DNA of 43,807 nt. It comes from Salinivibrio siamensis. Its GTDB lineage: Bacteria; Pseudomonadota; Gammaproteobacteria; Enterobacterales; Vibrionaceae. A model generated the notes under the pieces. It was not told the DNA's origin and did no database searches. It saw nothing but the letters and a program-made list of their open reading frames with translations. Shown here in pieces: positions 32,325 to 40,954 of the stretch. The number at the start of each line of letters is the position of its first letter. Position 1 is the stretch's first letter. The translations under genes were made by a program, and so were the position numbers. Location of the stretch: contig NZ_MUFB01000004.1 of NCBI RefSeq assembly GCF_001996005.1, positions 95,334 to 139,140 on the forward strand, in the 5' to 3' direction.

Positions 32325-33184
32325 TGACTGAGCTGCCGATATTCCGAGGGGGTCTTGCCCGTTCTCGCTTTAAACACGCGGCAAAAATAGTTCACATCAT
32401 TGAACCCACAACGACAGGCAATATCGACTAATCGGAACTCATAACGCATCAGCATAAACTTGGCTCGGTCGATACGCACCCACACAATGTAATCAGCCAA
32501 CGTCATATGCCCATACTGTTTAAACAAACGTGACAGGTGGCTCGGGCTGATGTGAAAATGTGCGGCAATGTCCGCGCGCGAAAGGGTTTGTTGATAATGT
32601 TCTTGAATATAGATACATATCCCTTGGTAGAGATCTTCCCCGCGAGAGTGGGCATTGAATATCGGTTTATCGACCAATTGATGGGTATAGGACAACAATG
32701 CCTTAATCAAGTACCCATCGGTTAAGCGCTTGTTTGGCTCTTTGGAGAGCGCGTTTAACGCTTCAAGAATGTTATCCACCGCAAAGCCCGAGCGCATAGG
32801 TACTGAGAATTTTTGCACCCCATAAAAGCCCGACACACTCGCTCGTTTATTCACCAAACTAAACCCTAGTTGCCGACGGCCATATAGTAAACTCAGCACC
32901 GAGCATGAATGCTGCCAATCAGGTTTATTCCAACAGTTTGGCGCGATATAAAGCGCCTCTCCACCGACCACCGTATGCGTTTTCACGCCTTCCGGTGTCG
33001 AGATGATATTGGTGTATTGACCGGACACAACAACTTCTAGGCGCGGAAAGTTGACTTGGTAACTGAAAGGCTCAGGCTCCTGCCAATCATTAGCAAAGAT
33101 AACTCGACCAAAGGGTTCACCAGGAGATTCCAGTAATGCAAGCAAGTTAGAAAAGCTGGTAAGTGTCGAGGCTTTCATTATCAT
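32315..33184 (-). CDS. AraC-family transcriptional regulator
   Basis: A 289-residue regulator with an N-terminal cupin-like sensor domain and a C-terminal double helix-turn-helix: ISPSHLSRLFKQYGHMTLADYIVWVRIDRAKFMLMRYEFRLVDIACRCGFNDVNYFCRVFKARTG (the first and second helix-turn-helix). It is divergent from the IIABC permease gene, with 243 bases between them, so it probably controls that permease and manA. Starts at ATG 33184 or ATG 33178. V. cholerae has an AraC regulator (VC1825) in the same place beside the mannose transporter. Confidence 0.9.
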   Translation of the reverse strand: MIMKASTLTSFSNLLALLESPGEPFGRVIFANDWQEPEPFSYQVNFPRLEVVVSGQYTNIISTPEGVKTHTVVGGEALYIAPNCWNKPDWQHSCSVLSLLYGRRQLGFSLVNKRASVSGFYGVQKFSVPMRSGFAVDNILEALNALSKEPNKRLTDGYLIKALLSYTHQLVDKPIFNAHSRGEDLYQGICIYIQEHYQQTLSRADIAAHFHISPSHLSRLFKQYGHMTLADYIVWVRIDRAKFMLMRYEFRLVDIACRCGFNDVNYFCRVFKARTGKTPSEYRQLSHQS

Positions 33185-33298
33185 CCCTATCCGATTGTGT
33201 TCGAGCTCGCTTCCGAAAACGGAAAACTTCCACTAGCGACGTGAGTACGACGCATCAACAACACGATCATTATACCCATACCATCGCTGAACCCGACT

Positions 33299-33314
33299 AA
33301 TGAGCAAGATCACA
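33299..33314 (+). promoter_or_regulatory. Possible CRP site upstream of the IIABC gene
   Basis: AATGA-GCAAGA-TCACA matches the right half of the CRP consensus perfectly and the left half at three of five positions, 114 bases before the start codon. Carbon-catabolite control of a PTS sugar gene is expected, but the match is incomplete. Confidence 0.3.
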
Positions 33315-33427
33315 CTAAACACGGTTGGGCACAATCTTCCAGTAAATGCTATTTCTCTGCACTATTTTCCACCTGTCGACGGGAGCAAACTAATCAGTAT
33401 GTTCATACGAACCGGCAGGAGCCTATC

Positions 33428-35338
33428 ATGATATCTGAACTGATTAACGAACGATTAATACTGCTCAATCTAGACGCCACCAGCAAGCAAGATGTGTTTA
33501 AGGAACTGAGCCAAGCATTGGTCAATAATGGCCGTGTCAGTGATCAAGCCGCTTTTATTGCGGATGTTAATGCGCGCGAAGCACTCGGTAATACGGGGTT
33601 TGAGGCTGGTATCGCGCTTCCTCACGCAAAAAGTGACGCCGTGACTACGCCAGGCGTGGTAGTCGGTATTAGCCGAGACGGTATCGACTATGGTGCAGAA
33701 GATGGTGAGTTATCGCACATCTTTTTTATGATCGCCTCTCCCACAAACGGTGGAGATCATCATATTGAAGTCCTAGCCACCCTTTCATCCAAACTTATCG
33801 AGCCAGGATTCACACAAGCACTGCTGGCAGCCAATGCTGCCAGTGAAGTCATGACTCTGCTGACTCAGCCCAGCAAAGAAAGCAATAATACGGGACCGAA
33901 AAAAGGCTTAATCATTGGCGTAACGGGCTGCCCTGCGGGCGTCGCCCACACTTATCTAGGCGCTGAAGCGCTAGAGAAAGCCGCTGACGAATTAGGTTAT
34001 GAAATAAAAGTTGAAACCAACGGCTCAATTGGGGTTAAAAACACCCCCACCCAAGACGATATATTGCGCGCTGACGCCATTGTCGTTGCCTGTGATAAAC
34101 AAACTGACATGAGCCGCTTCAACGGCAAACCAGTAGTCGAAGTCGGCGTCAAAGAAGCGATTCGAGACGGTAAAGGCTTAATCGAATCCGCTCTCAATGC
34201 AAGTCCTTACCACGCGAGCAGTACATCAACACACAATACAAACAACAGCACATCATCGACCACCTCAACAAACTGGCGAAGTAACTTATATCGCTATCTG
34301 ATGAATGGGGTCTCGCACATGATCCCCTTTGTGGTCACTGGCGGGTTGTTAATCGCGCTTTCTCTTGCCATTGGCGGTGAACCGACGGAAGCGGGCATGG
34401 CGATTCCTGAGGGCAGTGCATGGCAACAAGTACTGGATGTCGGTGTAATAGCCTTCCAATTAATGATCCCAGTGCTTGCCGGCTATATCGCCTATGCGAT
34501 TGCGGATCGCCCGGCACTTGCGCCAGGGTTAATTGGTGGCTGGATAGCGAATACCGGCAGCTTTTACGGCGCTGAAGCGGGAACCGGCTTTATCGGGGCA
34601 ATCATTGCTGGTTTGCTTGTGGGGTATTTCGTCAAATGGATCAGTGACATAAATTACCATAAATTCCTCCAACCACTCGTTCCGATTATGATTGCGCCGA
34701 TTTCCGGTACGCTGTTTATCGCCGCGCTATTTATCTTTGTAATTGGTGCCCCCATTGCCAGCCTAATGGATTCGCTCACGGCCATGCTCACCGCCATGAG
34801 CACCGGTAACTACATTTTATTGGGGATTGTACTCGGCGGCATGGCGGGCTTCGATATGGGGGGCCCATTTAATAAAGTGGCTTTCTTATTCTCCGTTGGG
34901 ATGATTGCCAGCGGCCAAACCCAATTTATGGGCGCAATGGCCTGTGCCATTCCAGTGGCTCCGCTGGGCATGAGTTTGGCGACCGTATTAGGCCGTAAGC
35001 TTAATATCTTTGAGGCCACTGAACATGAAGCCGGTAAAGCGGCGGGGGCTATGGGCCTGGTCGGCATTTCAGAGGGTGCAATTCCCTTTGCGGCGCAAGA
35101 CCCTATTGCGGTGATCCCGGCCAATATGGTTGGCTCGATGGTAGCTGCGGTGATGGCCTTCGGTTTAGGCGTGACGAACAGTGTAGCGCATGGAGGCCCC
35201 GTAGTGGCATTACTTGGCGCGATGAACAAGCCAGTGATTGCCCTTGTTTGTATGGTTGCCGGCGCGGTGGTGACTGCATTGGTTTGCGTCAGCTTGAAGA
35301 AGGCGCGTAAAGCCCAGTGGCTGCAATCAGCCGCCTAG
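33428..35338 (+). CDS. PTS fructose/mannose EIIABC permease
   Basis: A 636-residue three-domain PTS transporter. IIA: residues about 1-145 with phospho-His H66 (GIALPHAKSDA). IIB: about 158-255 with phospho-Cys C168 (GVTGCPAGVAHTYLGAEALEKAA). A Ser/Thr/Asn-rich linker (about 260-285), then IIC with about nine membrane segments (GGLLIALSLAIGG, IMIAPISGTLFIAALFIFVIG, GGMAGFDMGGPFNKVAF). It belongs to the fructose family; in V. cholerae the protein in the same gene context (VC1826, next to manA) imports mannose. Mannose is therefore likely here too, as manA follows. Start ATG 33428 with GGCAGGAG upstream. Confidence 0.93.
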   Translation: MISELINERLILLNLDATSKQDVFKELSQALVNNGRVSDQAAFIADVNAREALGNTGFEAGIALPHAKSDAVTTPGVVVGISRDGIDYGAEDGELSHIFFMIASPTNGGDHHIEVLATLSSKLIEPGFTQALLAANAASEVMTLLTQPSKESNNTGPKKGLIIGVTGCPAGVAHTYLGAEALEKAADELGYEIKVETNGSIGVKNTPTQDDILRADAIVVACDKQTDMSRFNGKPVVEVGVKEAIRDGKGLIESALNASPYHASSTSTHNTNNSTSSTTSTNWRSNLYRYLMNGVSHMIPFVVTGGLLIALSLAIGGEPTEAGMAIPEGSAWQQVLDVGVIAFQLMIPVLAGYIAYAIADRPALAPGLIGGWIANTGSFYGAEAGTGFIGAIIAGLLVGYFVKWISDINYHKFLQPLVPIMIAPISGTLFIAALFIFVIGAPIASLMDSLTAMLTAMSTGNYILLGIVLGGMAGFDMGGPFNKVAFLFSVGMIASGQTQFMGAMACAIPVAPLGMSLATVLGRKLNIFEATEHEAGKAAGAMGLVGISEGAIPFAAQDPIAVIPANMVGSMVAAVMAFGLGVTNSVAHGGPVVALLGAMNKPVIALVCMVAGAVVTALVCVSLKKARKAQWLQSAA

Positions 35339-35369
35339 GTATGCTATAACCGCATCATTATTATCATTT

Positions 35370-35397
35370 CGGCCTCGTCAATCGGGGCCGCTTTTTT
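35370..35397 (+). terminator. Terminator between the IIABC gene and manA
   Basis: CGGCCTCG (35370-35377) pairs with CGGGGCCG (35383-35390, one T-G pair) over a 5-base loop, followed by CTTTTTT. A complete intrinsic terminator, so manA may have its own promoter or depend on read-through. Confidence 0.85.
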
Positions 35398-35436
35398 CAT
35401 TTGAGACTACATTTCTCGTTTAAGAGTACAGCTAGT

Positions 35437-36645
35437 ATGAATAGCCCATTTCACTCACAGCCCTTTTTTTTAATGCGCAATCCCATCCAAACCTATCAAT
35501 GGGGGAGCCGCACTGCATTACCCAGAATGTTTCATATTCCGAACCCCGATCAGCAGCCACAAGCGGAAATCTGGATGGGCGCCCATCCTAAAGCCAGCTC
35601 CGAGATACAAGTTGGTACAGACTGGCTGCCACTCAACACACTGATTGAATCTGATCCGCAATCCGCCTTATCCACGGAGGTTTACCAACGCTTTGGTGAG
35701 CTGCCTTTTCTATTCAAAGTCCTAGCGGCTGACACAGCGCTATCCATCCAGGTACACCCAAGCAAACAAGAAGCCGAACACGGCTATCAAAAAGAAAACC
35801 AACAAGGCATTGCCCTATCAGCCGCACATCGTAACTACAAAGATCCCAATCACAAGCCTGAACTGATTTATGCGCTGACCCCGTTTAAAGCGATGAACGG
35901 GTTTCGCCCTTATTCAGACATTATTGCGAACATTGCAAAAATCAATCACGATTCACTCACTCCTATTTTTCAATCCTTTACCGATTCCCCGGCTGAAGAC
36001 TCGCTACAAAGCGCCTTTGCTCAGCTATTAGCGCTTGAGGCAACCGATAAAGCGGCAGCAGTCGGCGGTTTAATGGCAGTGGCCAATCAAAACGCGACGG
36101 TAGCCCCTTTCGATACCATTATTGATTTGGCGACACAGTATCCAGGAGATATCGGCCTCTTTGCGCCGTTATTGCTCAATGTCGTGACACTCGCGCCGGG
36201 GGAAGCGATGTTTTTGCACGCGCGTACGCCTCACGCATACATCAATGGTGTCGGGCTCGAAGTCATGGCCAACTCCGACAACGTATTGCGAGCCGGACTC
36301 ACCCCCAAGCATATCGATGTTGATGAGCTGATTGCCTGCACAAGCTTTGCTCCCATAGCAACGGCTAACATAACACTCGAACCGACACGCACTGACCAAG
36401 GAACGCATTACCCGGTCGCGGTGCCTGATTTTTCTTTTACGCATTACCTTCAGGTTGACGATCTCACATGCCATATGCACAGCGGTGAAATCATCTTCGC
36501 CATTGATGCCCCACTGACTGTTTCTCATGGCGACCACAAGCTGACCATTGAAAAAGGCGAGTCTATTTTTATACCGGCGTGTACGAGCGAGTATCAATTA
36601 CACTGCCAGGGCGGCGCTGTGAGGGTGTTTAATCAGATAGGATAA
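35437..36645 (+). CDS. manA: Mannose-6-phosphate isomerase, type I
   Basis: A 402-residue zinc enzyme that converts mannose-6-phosphate to fructose-6-phosphate. Family motifs: RNPIQTYQWGSRTALP, AEIWMGAHPKASS, FLFKVLAADTALSIQVHPSK (zinc ligands Gln and His), DPNHKPELIYALTPFKAMNGFRP (ligand Glu) and HARTPHAYINGVGLEVMANSDNVLRAGLTPKH (ligand His). Start ATG 35437; an ATG at 35473 is the nearest alternative, and neither has a clear ribosome-binding site. Placed after the mannose-type PTS it completes entry of mannose into glycolysis; run backward it could supply mannose-6-phosphate for glycans. Confidence 0.93.
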   Translation: MNSPFHSQPFFLMRNPIQTYQWGSRTALPRMFHIPNPDQQPQAEIWMGAHPKASSEIQVGTDWLPLNTLIESDPQSALSTEVYQRFGELPFLFKVLAADTALSIQVHPSKQEAEHGYQKENQQGIALSAAHRNYKDPNHKPELIYALTPFKAMNGFRPYSDIIANIAKINHDSLTPIFQSFTDSPAEDSLQSAFAQLLALEATDKAAAVGGLMAVANQNATVAPFDTIIDLATQYPGDIGLFAPLLLNVVTLAPGEAMFLHARTPHAYINGVGLEVMANSDNVLRAGLTPKHIDVDELIACTSFAPIATANITLEPTRTDQGTHYPVAVPDFSFTHYLQVDDLTCHMHSGEIIFAIDAPLTVSHGDHKLTIEKGESIFIPACTSEYQLHCQGGAVRVFNQIG

Positions 36646-36660
36646 ATTAGGAGGGGCCTA

Positions 36661-36716
36661 GAATACGGAATACGGAATACGGAATACGGAATACGGAATA
36701 CGGAATACGAAAAAAG
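36661..36716 (+). repeat. Tandem array of eight GAATACG heptamers
   Basis: Eight perfect copies of a 7-bp unit (56 bases), 15 bases after the manA stop. The single heptamer at 23214 in the related element suggests that this is an expansion of its left end by replication slippage. Confidence 0.95.
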
Positions 36717-36785
36717 CGTATCGTGCCTGGCCCCGTAGATAAAGTTCCTAGGGCCTGGGGCCTAGGCATACGGAAAACGCATGAA
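36711..36785 (+). repeat. Second copy of the GTATCGTGCCTG / CCTAGG intergenic element
   Basis: It shares AAAAAGCGTATCGTGCCTG, CCGTAGATAAAG and CCTAGGC with 23223-23280. The rest of the gap to 37093 is increasingly AT-rich and contains no recognised gene, promoter or strong terminator; a weak imperfect hairpin lies at about 37048-37073 behind wbuC. Confidence 0.7.
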
Positions 36786-37093
36786 CACCCGCGTCATGAA
36801 AGGCTTCCCCGCATGGTCGCCAGGTACTCCTGGTCCATAGCGCACATGATCCTTTATTTTCACTTATTTTAATTAATAAACATGGCATAACGCACAGTTT
36901 TTAGGCTATAGTGACAAATTAGTCATTAAATCGCTACCCTAGGCATGGCGCGGATCCTGATGCGTTTGTCCCTGAGTGTTTAACAATCTCGAATGAAAAT
37001 GGAAATTTGTATTAACTCATCTGTCATCTATTATGTAGTATCTAAGTGCTTGCTCTTTAATTAAGAGATAAGCATAACTAACAATTAATTTAG

Positions 37094-37501
37094 CTAAGTC
37101 GGACTGAAAATTACCTTTGCTTTCTCAGGGTCAAATGGTCCTTCCTTTATCTCTAAAAGCAATGCTTTCTCGGAAATACATTCAACGCTGTGAATATCTC
37201 TTGGGTTTATTTCGATTGCCTTGATCGATTGCCCATCACCTGCAGTTAGCTTCTGTTTTACCTTTCCGTCATCGTCGTAAAGTGCTACTTTAACCTCACC
37301 ATGAATAACTACAAACATTTCCCATTGATGATCTAACTCATGATAGTGGGGCTCAACGTAACTCCCTTGTGTAAGAGCAATAAAGAGCCGTTGCACCTTT
37401 TCAGCATAGCTGTTATGTAAATTAAGATGCGCTCTTCTTCTTTCTGATATTTCTGCATCATCAAATAACGCCGAAAAGCTATCATCATTGTATACTTTCA
37501 T
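37094..37501 (-). CDS. wbuC: WbuC family cupin protein
   Basis: A 135-residue cupin-fold protein: RRAHLNLHNSYAEKVQRLFIALTQGSYVEPHYHELDHQWEMFVVIHGEVKVALYDDDGKV, with the metal-binding PHYH motif, and ALLLEIKEGPFDPEKAK near the end. WbuC proteins accompany the UDP-L-FucNAc genes in E. coli O26 and many other surface-polysaccharide clusters; the exact reaction is not established. Last gene of the cluster, overlapping wbuB by 17 bases. Confidence 0.9.
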   Translation of the reverse strand: MKVYNDDSFSALFDDAEISERRRAHLNLHNSYAEKVQRLFIALTQGSYVEPHYHELDHQWEMFVVIHGEVKVALYDDDGKVKQKLTAGDGQSIKAIEINPRDIHSVECISEKALLLEIKEGPFDPEKAKVIFSPT

Positions 37502-38702
37502 CTTTTTCTTTCAAATTATCGATAATTGCTTGTGCAGCAGATTGCACTGAAAATTCACTCTCAAGTAGAGTGAAAGCGTTTTTTCCCACATCCTTTCTCA
37601 ATAACTCGTCATGGTAGAGAGACAACGCATTTTGGTATAGCATCTCATCTTCACCATTAACCGAGATAAAACCAGCTTGGTTATCATTGATGACGTCTAG
37701 CAAATCATTGCCTTGGTTTACACTGCCTAAGATAGGTATAGATTGAACCATATAACCTAAAAGTTTACCTGGAAAATTATGAGCCGTATGCTTTACTGAA
37801 AGAGAGAAAAGCCCAACATCAATATCAGCCAGTAAGTTCTTAAATTCATGCTGATTAACCGATGGAAGATAAGTGAAATTACTGAGTGACCACTCTTCGG
37901 CTAACTGATTAATGAGATTAACTTCATCTCCTTGTCCAACAAAAAGAAAGTGGGCTTCTTCATAATCGGTCATTGATCGTGCAAGACGCATCAAGTTGGA
38001 CATATCTTGCGCATGACCAATGTTACCCCCATAGAAGTAAATAATTTTATCTTCTAAGTTCAGTTTTCTACGGATACTCTCATCCACATTTGTTAAAATG
38101 TGCGGTTTTAGTTCAGCCCAGTTCCTAAGAATTTCAGACTGATATTGATTATTTGTGGCCGCATTGAAAACCTGTCGATTTTTTTCTGACATCAATCCGA
38201 TCTTATCTGCTTGCCGATAAGACTGCCCTTCAAAAAAACGAAAGTACTTTTCAATCACAGAACCTTGATTAATCATGCCTGCATCAATGGCCCATTGAGG
38301 AAATAAATCACGAAGAACTAAATAAGCTTTACATTGGCAACGCAACTTTATCATTTCAACGAGTTTCCCCCAGAATATAGAGGGGGAATAGTAAATAATA
38401 CCATCAAAAGTCTCGGGTTGTATCTCGTCGGAAATAGCTCGCCAAGCACGGAAAGAAAGCATAGTTTCGTTTATGGCACGTTTAGCCTTTGTCGTATCCT
38501 TTATCACACCACTGGAAAAATACCAAACATTCACGCCATCCAACTGCGTTTTTGTTAGTTGTTGCTCCTGCGTCTCAGATGGCGTAATCACCGTGACTTG
38601 ATAACCTAATCCGACATAGTAACAAGCCAACTCATGAAACATCTTTGCTCCAACGCGAGTGCTATGGGGCAAGTAATCATCAATAATTAACGCTAACCGC
38701 AT
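37485..38702 (-). CDS. wbuB: Glycosyltransferase, WbuB type (probable L-FucNAc transferase), GT4
   Basis: A 405-residue GT-B family 4 enzyme: N-terminal Rossmann domain MRLALIIDDYLPHSTRVGAKMFHELACYYVGLGYQVTVITPS, then YFYGGNIGHAQDMSNLMRLARSM, FLFVGQGDEV and VGLFSLSVKHTAHNFPGKLLGYMVQSIPILGSVN (nucleotide-sugar binding). WbuB homologues next to fnlABC are taken to transfer L-FucNAc to lipid-linked glycan. The ATG at 38702 overlaps the fnlC stop (TAATG); a TTG at 38717 is unlikely. Confidence 0.9.
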   Translation of the reverse strand: MRLALIIDDYLPHSTRVGAKMFHELACYYVGLGYQVTVITPSETQEQQLTKTQLDGVNVWYFSSGVIKDTTKAKRAINETMLSFRAWRAISDEIQPETFDGIIYYSPSIFWGKLVEMIKLRCQCKAYLVLRDLFPQWAIDAGMINQGSVIEKYFRFFEGQSYRQADKIGLMSEKNRQVFNAATNNQYQSEILRNWAELKPHILTNVDESIRRKLNLEDKIIYFYGGNIGHAQDMSNLMRLARSMTDYEEAHFLFVGQGDEVNLINQLAEEWSLSNFTYLPSVNQHEFKNLLADIDVGLFSLSVKHTAHNFPGKLLGYMVQSIPILGSVNQGNDLLDVINDNQAGFISVNGEDEMLYQNALSLYHDELLRKDVGKNAFTLLESEFSVQSAAQAIIDNLKEKDESIQ

Positions 38703-39832
38703 TAGTATTTTTTCCAAACGACACGGTTTACATAATCGGTATAAGAATGGATAATCCGCACAACTTTTTCTGACACATTTGGCATCGAATAATCATAAAC
38801 TTGCCGCAATAATCGCTCTTCACCTGAAGGCTGAGATTCAAGAACTTGTAGTGCTTGCATAACCCTTTCAACACCTAAACCAACCATCATCACCGACGCT
38901 TCTTCCATTCCTTCTGGTCGCTCATGCGCTTCTCGCATGTTTAGTGCCGGAAAGTTCATAATCGATGACTCTTCGTTAATCGTTCCACTATCAGAAAGCA
39001 CGGCTTTTGCGTTCTTTTGTAAATGGTTATAGTCATGAAACCCTAATGGTTTAAGTAATTGAATGTTTGAGTGGAATTCTAAGCCCTGCGCTTCAATACG
39101 ATTACGAGTACGAGGGTGCGTAGAAACAATAACTGGCAGGTCGTAGTCCTTTGCGAGGGTATTAAGTGTCTCCGCTAACTTTGCTAGCTGCCTAGGTGCG
39201 TCTACATTTTCTTCACGATGAATACTGACAACAAAAAACTGTCGTTTCGATAGCTCTAAACGCGATAGTACGTCAGAACCATCAATTCTTGCCATGTAGT
39301 GATTTAACACTTCAAACATTGGACTACCTGTTTTAATAACACGATCAGCAGGTAAGCCCTCAGCGAGTAAATAGTCACGCGCTATCGTGCTATAAGTTAG
39401 GTTAATATCTGCGGTATGGTCGACGATACGGCGGTTGGTTTCTTCAGGGACACGCTGATCAAAACAGCGATTGCCTGCTTCCATATGAAAAATGGGCACT
39501 TTACGCCGTTTAGCGGGAATAGCAGAGATACACGAGTTCGTATCGCCTAGCACTAACATCGCCTCTGGTTGCACCTCTTCAAGCACTTGATCCACTTTAA
39601 TAATAACTTGACCAATGGTTTCTGCCGCACTTTTACCGGCTGCATTGAGAAAGTAGTCCGGCTTGCGCACACCCAGATCGTTAAAGAATACTTCGTTTAA
39701 TTCATAATCATAGTTTTGTCCTGTGTGTACCAAAACATGCTCACAATGTAAATCTAATTGAGCTAATACGCGAGACAGTCGAATAATTTCTGGACGTGTA
39801 CCCACGACGGACATTACTTTGAGTTTTTTCAC
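38702..39832 (-). CDS. fnlC: UDP-N-acetylglucosamine 2-epimerase-like enzyme of UDP-L-FucNAc synthesis
   Basis: A 376-residue non-hydrolysing UDP-GlcNAc 2-epimerase family protein (WbjD/Cap5G type). Motifs: VMSVVGTRPEIIRLSRV, HVLVHTGQNYDYELNEVFF, LVLGDTNSCISAIPAKRRKVPIFHMEAGNRCFDQRVPEETNRRIVDH, VVSIHREENVD, LSDSGTINEESS. Catalyses the last step, C-2 epimerisation of UDP-L-PneNAc to UDP-L-FucNAc. It follows fnlB by 15 bases and is coupled to wbuB. Confidence 0.93.
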   Translation of the reverse strand: MKKLKVMSVVGTRPEIIRLSRVLAQLDLHCEHVLVHTGQNYDYELNEVFFNDLGVRKPDYFLNAAGKSAAETIGQVIIKVDQVLEEVQPEAMLVLGDTNSCISAIPAKRRKVPIFHMEAGNRCFDQRVPEETNRRIVDHTADINLTYSTIARDYLLAEGLPADRVIKTGSPMFEVLNHYMARIDGSDVLSRLELSKRQFFVVSIHREENVDAPRQLAKLAETLNTLAKDYDLPVIVSTHPRTRNRIEAQGLEFHSNIQLLKPLGFHDYNHLQKNAKAVLSDSGTINEESSIMNFPALNMREAHERPEGMEEASVMMVGLGVERVMQALQVLESQPSGEERLLRQVYDYSMPNVSEKVVRIIHSYTDYVNRVVWKKY

Positions 39833-39847
39833 TTCACTACTCTCGGA

Positions 39848-40954
39848 TCAAGATAACGGAAAGGCAACTGTATCGGGTGCTTCACGGTCAAAAATTTCAT
39901 TAGCCCAAAGCATCACGATCATCTCTTCATCACCAATATTGGTAATGTCGTGTGACCAACCAGGCACAGTTTCGACAATTTGAGGTGAGTTACCATCTGT
40001 ATAAAGCTCATAACGTTCACCCGTTGCAATATGTTCAAACTTAAATAAAGCTTTACCTTTGAGAACCAAAAACTTTTCATTTTTACTGTGGTGATAATGA
40101 CCACCACGCGTAATACCTGGGTGAGCGGTAAAGAACGAAAACTGGCCCGCTTGCTTGGTTTTTAACATCTCACTAAACACGCCACGCTCGTCACCATAGC
40201 TAGGGATAGAGTAGCTAAACTGCTCTGGTGTCATATAGCTAAGATACGTAGAGTAGAGCGCGCGCGTTAAGCCTGTGCCAACATCTTCTGTGACCAAGTT
40301 ATCTCTACTGTTTTTAAAAGCACGTAGTAGACTCGCAACCTCACCTACCGTAGTCGGATATTCTGGCGTTATCCGCTTGTAACCACTTTCCGAGCCACCT
40401 TCCAATAGTGCCATTAAGCTGGTGCAAATATCATCAATATAAACTAAGTTAACGGCTGCATTAGGATCGTTTATCGTGATGTCTAGCCCATTCAGAATGT
40501 TGTGACAAAACGTTGCCACAAACGAGTTGTAATTGGGGCGACACCATTTTCCAAACACATTAGGGAAGCGATAGATAAAATAGGGAGACTGAGTTTGCTG
40601 CCCGTATTGCTCGACAAACTGTTCGGCTACCCGCTTACTTAATCCGTACGCGTTATCTCGATCCGCTTGTATAGAGGAGCTCAGCAGTATCGGAGTTCGC
40701 TTACTGCTACGACTTAGTTCATCGACAATAAACTGGGTAAGGTCAGCATTCCCGTACTGAAATTCTGCCTCATCTTTAGGCCGATTAATGCCCGCCAAAT
40801 GGTATACGAAGTCCGCAGAGCCGAGTGACTCGGATAAAACTGTTTTTGGTGTTTCGCGATCAACTTCAACAATGTCCTGATAACCACGCTCACGAAGCAT
40901 CACGCACAAGTTTTTGCCGATAAAACCTTTCGCTCCCGTCACAACAATTTTCAT
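39848..40954 (-). CDS. fnlB: UDP-L-FucNAc synthesis reductase/epimerase (SDR plus cupin domain)
   Basis: A 368-residue bifunctional protein (WbjC/Cap5F type). The N-terminal short-chain dehydrogenase has TGAKGFIGKNL, HLAGINRPKDEAEF, SSSIQADRDNAYGLSKRVAE (Tyr-x3-Lys) and YRFPNVFGKWCRPNYNSFV. The C-terminal cupin (from about residue 260) has FFTAHPGITRGGHYHHSKNEKFLVLKG (metal-binding His). In Cap5F the cupin does C-3 epimerisation and the dehydrogenase C-4 reduction. Starts one base after the fnlA stop. Confidence 0.93.
   Translation of the reverse strand: MKIVVTGAKGFIGKNLCVMLRERGYQDIVEVDRETPKTVLSESLGSADFVYHLAGINRPKDEAEFQYGNADLTQFIVDELSRSSKRTPILLSSSIQADRDNAYGLSKRVAEQFVEQYGQQTQSPYFIYRFPNVFGKWCRPNYNSFVATFCHNILNGLDITINDPNAAVNLVYIDDICTSLMALLEGGSESGYKRITPEYPTTVGEVASLLRAFKNSRDNLVTEDVGTGLTRALYSTYLSYMTPEQFSYSIPSYGDERGVFSEMLKTKQAGQFSFFTAHPGITRGGHYHHSKNEKFLVLKGKALFKFEHIATGERYELYTDGNSPQIVETVPGWSHDITNIGDEEMIVMLWANEIFDREAPDTVAFPLS

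Noticed and set aside
36780-36839. Short frame of 19 codons beginning ATGAACACCCGC
   Set aside because: Too short, no clear ribosome-binding site, and partly inside the dispersed element.
36646-37093. JUMPstart/ops element for the polysaccharide cluster
   Set aside because: No GGCGGTAG-type string is present, and this gap is downstream of the cluster; such an element would lie beyond the right edge.
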